From assembly GCF_040115645.1 (NCBI RefSeq), contig NC_089550.1:2356001-2420000 (forward strand): a stretch of DNA of 64,000 nt. The letters run 5' to 3'. This document shows positions 62,530 through 64,000 of the stretch, in pieces. The stretch comes from Euwallacea fornicatus. Lineage: Eukaryota > Arthropoda > Insecta > Coleoptera > Curculionidae. How positions within the stretch are numbered: position 1 is the first letter of the stretch; each line of letters opens with the position of its first letter. Under the pieces are notes generated by a model. The model saw only the letters and a list, made by a program, of their open reading frames with translations. It was not told where the DNA came from and did no database searches. Position numbers and translations under genes: made by a program.

Positions 62530-62689
62530 TATCGATAACAATAACAAATATACAGCCCGTTGTGCGTGTTTGAGCTATTTTCATTTTAGTAAAAACAAAC
62601 CGTAAATGTGTGCAAATCCAGTAACAATGAATTTAACGGCGGCTTGTCAGAAAATATTCGTTTTATTATTAATAATTGCCACTGCAGTT
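62530..62689 (+). other. Possible signal-peptide exon with DRE motif, + strand
   Basis: TATCGATA (DRE) is at 62530-62537. A good acceptor (ATTTTCATTTTAG) ends at 62589. In-frame ATGs at 62606 and 62627 open MNLTAACQKIFVLLLIIATAVM, a leader-like hydrophobic sequence, before TAG. A weak donor (GCA/GTTATG at 62687) could splice it onward out of the window, and the noncoding exon ending at 61032 could be its upstream partner. It may equally be chance. Confidence 0.25.
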
Positions 62690-64000
62690 ATGTAGTTTTT
62701 AATGTAAATAAATTTTTAAAAATCTCAGAATAGTTATCAAGTATTACTTAAAGGACTTGAAATAGGCGTTGCATCAAACCGTCATGTTTTCCCATATTAT
62801 AGCTGCTGACAAGTTATTTTAAGCGATCTTCAAGCAGTTTTCACTACTGTTCTCATCTCCAATAAGTATGTGAGATTTAATAGGTTGTCGCATCTCAATT
62901 AGCTTAGGTGGACTGAAATTATGAAACATCATAAATTGGGATAATCGCCCAGAAGACCGAATTGTCGACATTCTTTCTGAACTACTTTGACTTTACTAAT
63001 TATAGCGACTGCTGGCCCACATTTCTTATTGTCGGTTGTTTAAAAATAGTACCAGGTAAATGTTGAACAACCCATCATTGCTCTTCTTCCTATTGAAATT
63101 TCTATAACGAAGATCTGGTTTCATGAAATGAGTTACATTGTGTTTGCCCGTTATTATTGAGGTCAATTGCCAGTAGTGTAACCGATGAATATGTGTTGTT
63201 TCTTATGACAGTTAAAGTGCATTACAGTTGTAAATGTGATTATTTAGTTGTGGTTCAACAACTAAAATACATACTTTAGTTATATTAACTGATCGTGGAC
63301 AATTTATTAGCTTATGGTGCGTATAGATAAAATGCATAGGTGAGATTACCGATTTCCATGGGTGCTATGCTTCAAGCAAAGTTAGCAGTAAATTAATAAA
63401 TAGGCTTTTAATGATCATTGACTGCACTTTACCGCATTTCTTACCAGATTAAGGGATTCTGACTCGACCGTTTCAAGAGATCTGTTCAATTTCTCTCAGT
63501 TTCCCCTTGGATGTTTGTATGTAGATTTCCAGAAATACGCTGCAAGCAAATTAAAATTCTTGGCTTCCCACCGGGTTGCTTGTAAAATAACAAACAATAA
63601 ATACTTCTTTTCCCTTTAAAATGTTCGAGTTCTGGTTTCTACGTATGTATATGTAAGATGCAAGAAAACTTGTTGGAAATCATCCTCAAATACGAGTTTA
63701 ATTTCCTGGTTCATTTTGTTAATTGGTGTAAGGAATTTTGTTTAGTTAAACATAAACACAGTCTATTAAATTGCGATTATAAACTTTTAGGGGATTGTTA
63801 TACCCACTACCTTCTGAAAACAATCATATATTTAAATTTGTCTTCATTTACTGCTGCTACTGCTGTATTTTTGTGTTGTTGCTGTTAAACTCTATGGAAG
63901 ATGCTCCAACTTCGGTGTACAGAAGGGATTCACTATTTTAGCAATAATTAATAAAGCCTACGTTTTTATAAAATTTATAAATCGTGTAAGAATTTAATTG

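Larger units (their letters stand above)
61033..64000. other. Right end of window, AT-rich, no recognised gene
   Basis: Apart from the hairpin at 61504 and the possible leader exon at 62.6 kb, no conserved coding sequence, tRNA or transposon end was recognised. If the two + strand exons are real, most of this is intron. Confidence 0.45.

Noticed and set aside
1..64000. CRISPR arrays, rRNA genes or integrated viral genes
   Set aside because: No regularly spaced short repeats, no rRNA signatures and no viral protein motifs were seen. The only mobile-element protein trace is the decayed non-LTR reverse transcriptase.

Overview
The window is AT-rich animal nuclear DNA. All five conserved genes are insect-type, many introns are only 45-150 nt, and no bacterial features are visible. 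I infer a holometabolous insect, possibly a beetle; the order rests on gene style only.

Layout from left to right. (1) 616-17678 (+): the whole coding part of a BAZ2/Toutatis chromatin regulator in 21 exons, 2151 aa, with TAM/MBD, DDT, WHIM-like region, two PHD fingers and a bromodomain. Intron 4 holds a dead non-LTR retrotransposon fragment and intron 17 holds a 234-bp inverted-repeat (MITE-like) element. (2) 19376-20220 (-): HINT1, two exons, 126 aa, convergent with the first gene. (3) 20941-46097 (-): Rhophilin (HR1, BRO1, PDZ), with two alternative first coding exons, at 46.1 kb and 35.7 kb. Both join the HR1 exon in the same phase, and the first intron of the long form is over 20 kb. (4) 33525-33983 (+): inside that intron and on the opposite strand, a possible two-exon gene for a small secreted protein that I do not recognise. 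(5) 47501-57652 (-): a secreted synaptic-matrix type protein in 26 exons, 1550 aa: signal peptide, acidic linker, WAP-like domain, CCP/sushi block, an unfamiliar linker with furin-like sites, a second CCP block, an Ig domain and terminal CCPs. It combines features of Drosophila Hasp (WAP plus CCP) and Hikaru genki (Ig plus CCP). (6) 58383-60361 (-): CFAP45, nine exons, 528 aa, an axonemal coiled-coil protein. (7) From about 60.8 kb on the + strand there are signs of the start of another gene: a possible 5' noncoding exon and a possible signal-peptide exon.

For the five conserved genes I joined exons by hand at GT-AG sites (GC-AG in two cases) and checked that each model keeps one open frame from ATG to stop. 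The lengths given are sums of those exons; individual boundaries could be off by a base. The genes do not form an obvious pathway. Hasp/Hig-like protein and Rhophilin could both act in neurons (cholinergic synaptic cleft; Rho signalling), tou is nuclear, HINT1 is cytosolic, and CFAP45 belongs to cilia or sperm tails. The large spaces (intron 1 of rhophilin, 35.7-46 kb, 61-64 kb) contain no recognisable conserved exon but do contain clusters of GATA, CRE, DRE and CTCF-like motifs.
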